A stretch of DNA of 7,029 nt, from the NCBI GenBank assembly GCA_021785795.1, contig JAJYEK010000150.1, positions 2,017-9,045 on the forward strand, read 5' to 3'. The translations under genes and the position numbers were made by a program. Positions 4,492 to 7,029 of this stretch are shown here, in pieces; position 1 is the first letter of the stretch, and the number at the start of each line of letters is the position of its first letter. The notes under the pieces are model-generated. The model saw nothing but the letters and a program-made list of their open reading frames with translations, made no database searches and was not told the DNA's origin. This DNA comes from Pseudomonadota bacterium. GTDB taxonomy: Bacteria; Pseudomonadota; Gammaproteobacteria; Acidiferrobacterales; UBA6901.

Positions 4492-6225
4492 GTGCGCCTG
4501 GACTCTTTCCGTCTCAATCGCCTGCAACGCAAGGTGCTGCTGTTGATCCTGGCTATCATGGTCGTTCCCATGCTGGGGGCGGCTATGCTGGCTTCGGAGT
4601 GGGTATCCTCAGGTTTTGAGGCAAGGCTGAAGCACTATATCGTGGATGCAGCGCGTGTAGACCAGACCTGGCTGCGGGCCTACCAGAACGATGCGGTCAT
4701 GTTTGGGGGGGTCCTGGCGGACGACCCGACGTTCCTCGCGAAGCTGAAGAGCGGGGATCCGAACCCCGTGCGCCGGCCGATTGCGCATATCGCCCGGGAG
4801 ATGGGCATCAGCTTTATTCAGGTCTACAGCAGCGACCAGACGCTGGTGTATTCGTCGAAACCGGTGAACATGCGCACCATGTGGGACAAGGTGCAAACCG
4901 AAGCCGTTCTCAAGGTCACACGTGGTGGCCGCAGCCAGCTCGCCGCGGTAGGCATTACACGGGTGCCCCGGCATGGGATACCGCAGTACTATCTAGTCAT
5001 GGGCAGCCTGCTTGGCCGGAATTTCATCAACGAACTGTCGCACCTGACCGGCCTCAAGACGCGGCTGTATTACCGCGACGGCGACCACTATCTGGACATG
5101 TTCTCAAATCCGGGCAAGCGGACCTCGTTCAGGAGTCTTCCCGCGGATGTGATGAGGCGGCTCAAGTCCGACCACCGGCCTTACTACAGCGTGAAGGCCG
5201 AAAACGCTGATTTTCGCGGCCAGTACACGCCAATTGTCGATAATGATGGCCGCGTGGAAGCAATTATTTTCAGCGGCCTCAAGCGCGCCGGATTTGAAGA
5301 GGTACTCACCAATCGGCTGCTGTTGTTCTCCGGGATCTCGTTTCTCGGTGTGGTATTCGGCGCTGTAACCGGATTCCTGCTCAGCCGGCTGGTCGTTCGG
5401 CCGGTCGAACACCTGCGCGATGGCGTCATGCAGCTTGCCGCGCAGAACTTCAATGCAACCGTGCCCGTGACCTCTGATGACGAGGTCGGCGACCTGACAA
5501 AAGCCTTTAATGCCATGGCGGTCAGCCTGCGCGAGGCGCGCAACGAACAGCAGCAGCGATTTCATCGCGACAAGCTGGCCGCCCTCGGCGAGCTGTCGGC
5601 ATCGCTCGCACATGAGATCCGCAATCCCATTGGCGTCATCAACAGCGCATCGGCGTTGCTGGAGAAGTCGGAGCTGTCTGCTGACAAGAAGTCCGAACTG
5701 CTGCGCATGATCCGGGAGGAAAGTGTTCGGGTCGGCAGTCTTGTTCAGGATTTCCTGCAGTTCTCTCGCCACCGTCATCCGCAGTTCTTGAGAATCGACC
5801 CGCTAGCGCCGCTGAAGCGCGCACTTGCGGCTGCCCTTGCCGGAACAAACAACGTCGAGGTGCACGAGCGGATCGGTCACCGCTCGGCGTGCATTATGGC
5901 GGATGCTGGCCTGTTGCAGCAGGCGTGGGCAAATATCCTTACCAATGCGTTGCAGGCGATGGGTGATGGCGGCGGGGTGCTGAGCCTCGTGACCGCCGTT
6001 GAAAATGATCAGGTGATACTTTCCGTGGAGGACAGCGGTCCCGGAATCCCGGCAGAGGTAATGCCGCGTCTGTTCGAGCCGTTTTTTACCACCAAGGAGC
6101 GGGGCACTGGACTCGGATTGTCGCTCGCCGGCACCCTTGTGGAGGTAAACGGCGGCCGGTTGCTGGTGCTTGAGCCGGAAAAAGGCGGTGCCCGGTTCGC
6201 CATGTCGTTTCCGGTACGCGCCTAG
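4492..6225 (+). CDS. Membrane sensor histidine kinase with large periplasmic domain (NtrB/AtoS/ZraS-like)
   Basis: A 577-residue inner-membrane kinase (597 if GTG 4432 were used). Order: short cytoplasmic tail; TM1 about 15-37; a periplasmic sensing region about 38-275, Cache-like in size, with no recognised ligand; TM2 about 276-301; HAMP linker about 302-355 (RPVEHLRDGV...DEVGDLTKAFNAMA); dimerisation/phospho-acceptor domain with the H-box SLAHEIRNP, His374; N-box NILTNALQ, Asn481 and Asn485; G1 box DSGPG at 514-518; F-box FEPFFTT from 528; G2 box GTGLGL at 538-543. All catalytic motifs are intact, so it should autophosphorylate on His374 and pass phosphate to the regulator encoded 9 nt downstream. 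H-box and C-terminal boxes resemble kinases that pair with NtrC-family regulators. The signal is unknown. Divergent from the basic-peptide gene, it may sense the same envelope condition that peptide responds to. Confidence 0.93.
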   Translation: MRLDSFRLNRLQRKVLLLILAIMVVPMLGAAMLASEWVSSGFEARLKHYIVDAARVDQTWLRAYQNDAVMFGGVLADDPTFLAKLKSGDPNPVRRPIAHIAREMGISFIQVYSSDQTLVYSSKPVNMRTMWDKVQTEAVLKVTRGGRSQLAAVGITRVPRHGIPQYYLVMGSLLGRNFINELSHLTGLKTRLYYRDGDHYLDMFSNPGKRTSFRSLPADVMRRLKSDHRPYYSVKAENADFRGQYTPIVDNDGRVEAIIFSGLKRAGFEEVLTNRLLLFSGISFLGVVFGAVTGFLLSRLVVRPVEHLRDGVMQLAAQNFNATVPVTSDDEVGDLTKAFNAMAVSLREARNEQQQRFHRDKLAALGELSASLAHEIRNPIGVINSASALLEKSELSADKKSELLRMIREESVRVGSLVQDFLQFSRHRHPQFLRIDPLAPLKRALAAALAGTNNVEVHERIGHRSACIMADAGLLQQAWANILTNALQAMGDGGGVLSLVTAVENDQVILSVEDSGPGIPAEVMPRLFEPFFTTKERGTGLGLSLAGTLVEVNGGRLLVLEPEKGGARFAMSFPVRA

Positions 6226-6234
6226 GTGAAACAG
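6224..6234 (+). promoter_or_regulatory. RBS of the response regulator overlapping the kinase stop codon
   Basis: AGGTG (6224-6228) overlaps the kinase TAG stop (6223-6225) and stands 6 nt before ATG 6235. This selects ATG 6235 over the in-frame GTG 6226 and ATG 6244, neither of which has an RBS at suitable spacing. The arrangement suggests translational coupling of kinase and regulator. Confidence 0.75.
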
Positions 6235-7029
6235 ATGAAACGAATGATTCTCGTGGTGGATGACGAGCAGAACATGCAGACAGTCATACGCATGATTCTC
6301 GAGGACGCCGGCTATGTCGTGGAAGTTGCCGATGGTGGCGAAGCAGGCCTCGCGCATCTGACAAACCCGAATCTTGATGTCGTACTTTCCGACCTGAAGA
6401 TGCCGGGCATGGCGGGAGAGGAGTTTATCCGGGCCTGTCGCGAAGAGCGACCCGATGTTCCGGTGATTGTGGTCACCGCCCACGGCACAATCCGATCGGC
6501 GGTGCAGAGCATAAACGCCGGAGCCACAGATTACCTGACCAAGCCGTTTGAGCCGGAAGAGCTGGAAATCGCCGTTCACAATGCAATCAAGCTGCGCGAT
6601 ATCCTTCACGAAAACCTGCGTCTCAGGGAAACCGTGACCGAATCACTGGCGCGTCGACGACTCATGGGAACGAGCCAGGCGGTACAGCGCCTGGTGGAGG
6701 AGATCAAGCGTGTCGCGCCGTACCGTACCAGTGTTCTGATTACCGGGGAAAGCGGAACCGGCAAGGAACTGGTGGCACGTACAATCCACGAAACCAGTAC
6801 CCGGCACCAACAGCCGTGGGTGGCGATCAATTGCTCGGCAATCCCGCACGATCTCATGGAAAGCGAGCTCTTCGGCTATGTCAAGGGAGCGTTTACGGGC
6901 GCAGCGCAGAGTCGTCTCGGTCGTCTCGAGCAGGCGCAAGGCGGAACGCTGTTTCTCGACGAGATCGGGGATCTGGAGCCGGCGCTACAGGGAAAGCTGC
7001 TGCGTGTGCTGCAGGAGCGGGAGTTCTTT
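6235..7029 (+). CDS. NtrC-family sigma54-dependent response regulator (3' end outside window)
   Basis: The frame is open for 265 codons to the right edge, so the end of the AAA+ domain and the DNA-binding domain are missing. The receiver domain (about 1-120) has the acidic pair Asp9-Asp10, phospho-acceptor Asp53 in LSDLKMPG, Thr81 and Lys103 in LTKPF, all intact. After a linker, the sigma54-interaction AAA+ domain starts near 143 ([11 protein letters not shown]). It has Walker A GESGTGKE (171-178), the GAFTGA loop (218-223) that contacts sigma54, and Walker [11 protein letters not shown] with Asp242 and Glu243. In this family, phosphorylation drives oligomerisation and ATP-powered opening of promoters bound by sigma54 polymerase. 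The partner kinase lies 9 nt upstream. Its likely nearby target is the sigma54 promoter at 4350-4366 and perhaps the palindromes beside it; that link is inferred from position. Confidence 0.95.
   Translation, partial: MKRMILVVDDEQNMQTVIRMILEDAGYVVEVADGGEAGLAHLTNPNLDVVLSDLKMPGMAGEEFIRACREERPDVPVIVVTAHGTIRSAVQSINAGATDYLTKPFEPEELEIAVHNAIKLRDILHENLRLRETVTESLARRRLMGTSQAVQRLVEEIKRVAPYRTSVLITGESGTGKELVARTIHETSTRHQQPWVAINCSAIPHDLMESELFGYVKGAFTGAAQSRLGRLEQAQGGTLFLDEIGDLEPALQGKLLRVLQEREFF

Noticed and set aside
5104..6609. Minus-strand open frames of 224 and 268 residues
   Set aside because: They are antisense to the kinase and regulator genes and show no family pattern.

Overview
The window looks like chromosomal DNA of a GC-rich, Gram-negative proteobacterium, most likely a gammaproteobacterium. 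The evidence is a Rof-type Rho inhibitor, a zinc-ribbon thioredoxin 2 (TrxC), a lipobox-bearing lipoprotein, a histidine kinase paired with a sigma54-dependent NtrC-family regulator, and the cyclic-nucleotide-binding/rhodanese fusion that I associate with gammaproteobacteria, including sulfur oxidisers. No mobile element, CRISPR array, tRNA or rRNA is visible.

Left part, minus strand, read right to left: a protein with two cNMP-binding-like domains and a rhodanese domain (2096-990), a small Rof-like protein (844-590), and a PEGA-type lipoprotein that runs off the left edge (386-1). A good sigma70-like promoter lies in front of the lipoprotein. A perfect 11+11 bp inverted repeat sits just inside the start of the rhodanese fusion gene. 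Divergent from that gene, on the plus strand (2262-2999), is an unrecognised helical protein with a long Lys/Ala-rich histone H1-like tail built from 51-bp tandem repeats; its promoter and RBS argue for a start 48 codons inside the longest ORF.

Middle: trxC (3323-3757, plus) converges on a small gene for a secreted, very basic His/Lys/Arg-rich peptide (4263-4039, minus). A 16-bp-stem hairpin lies between them.

Right part: divergent from the basic-peptide gene is a two-gene operon of a membrane histidine kinase (4492-6225) and an NtrC-family response regulator (6235 to the right edge). The divergent intergenic region is the most interesting part of the window. It holds a near-consensus sigma54 (-24/-12) promoter pointing at the peptide gene. 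Upstream of that are a T-tract, an IHF-like site, two abutting perfect 13-bp palindromes and a third 15-bp palindrome; the first palindrome overlaps a sigma70-like -10 of the kinase operon. The simplest reading is a self-contained circuit: the kinase senses something in the periplasm, the regulator binds the palindromes, sigma54 RNA polymerase is switched on to make the cationic secreted peptide, and the kinase operon is autoregulated. This circuit is inferred from sequence layout alone.
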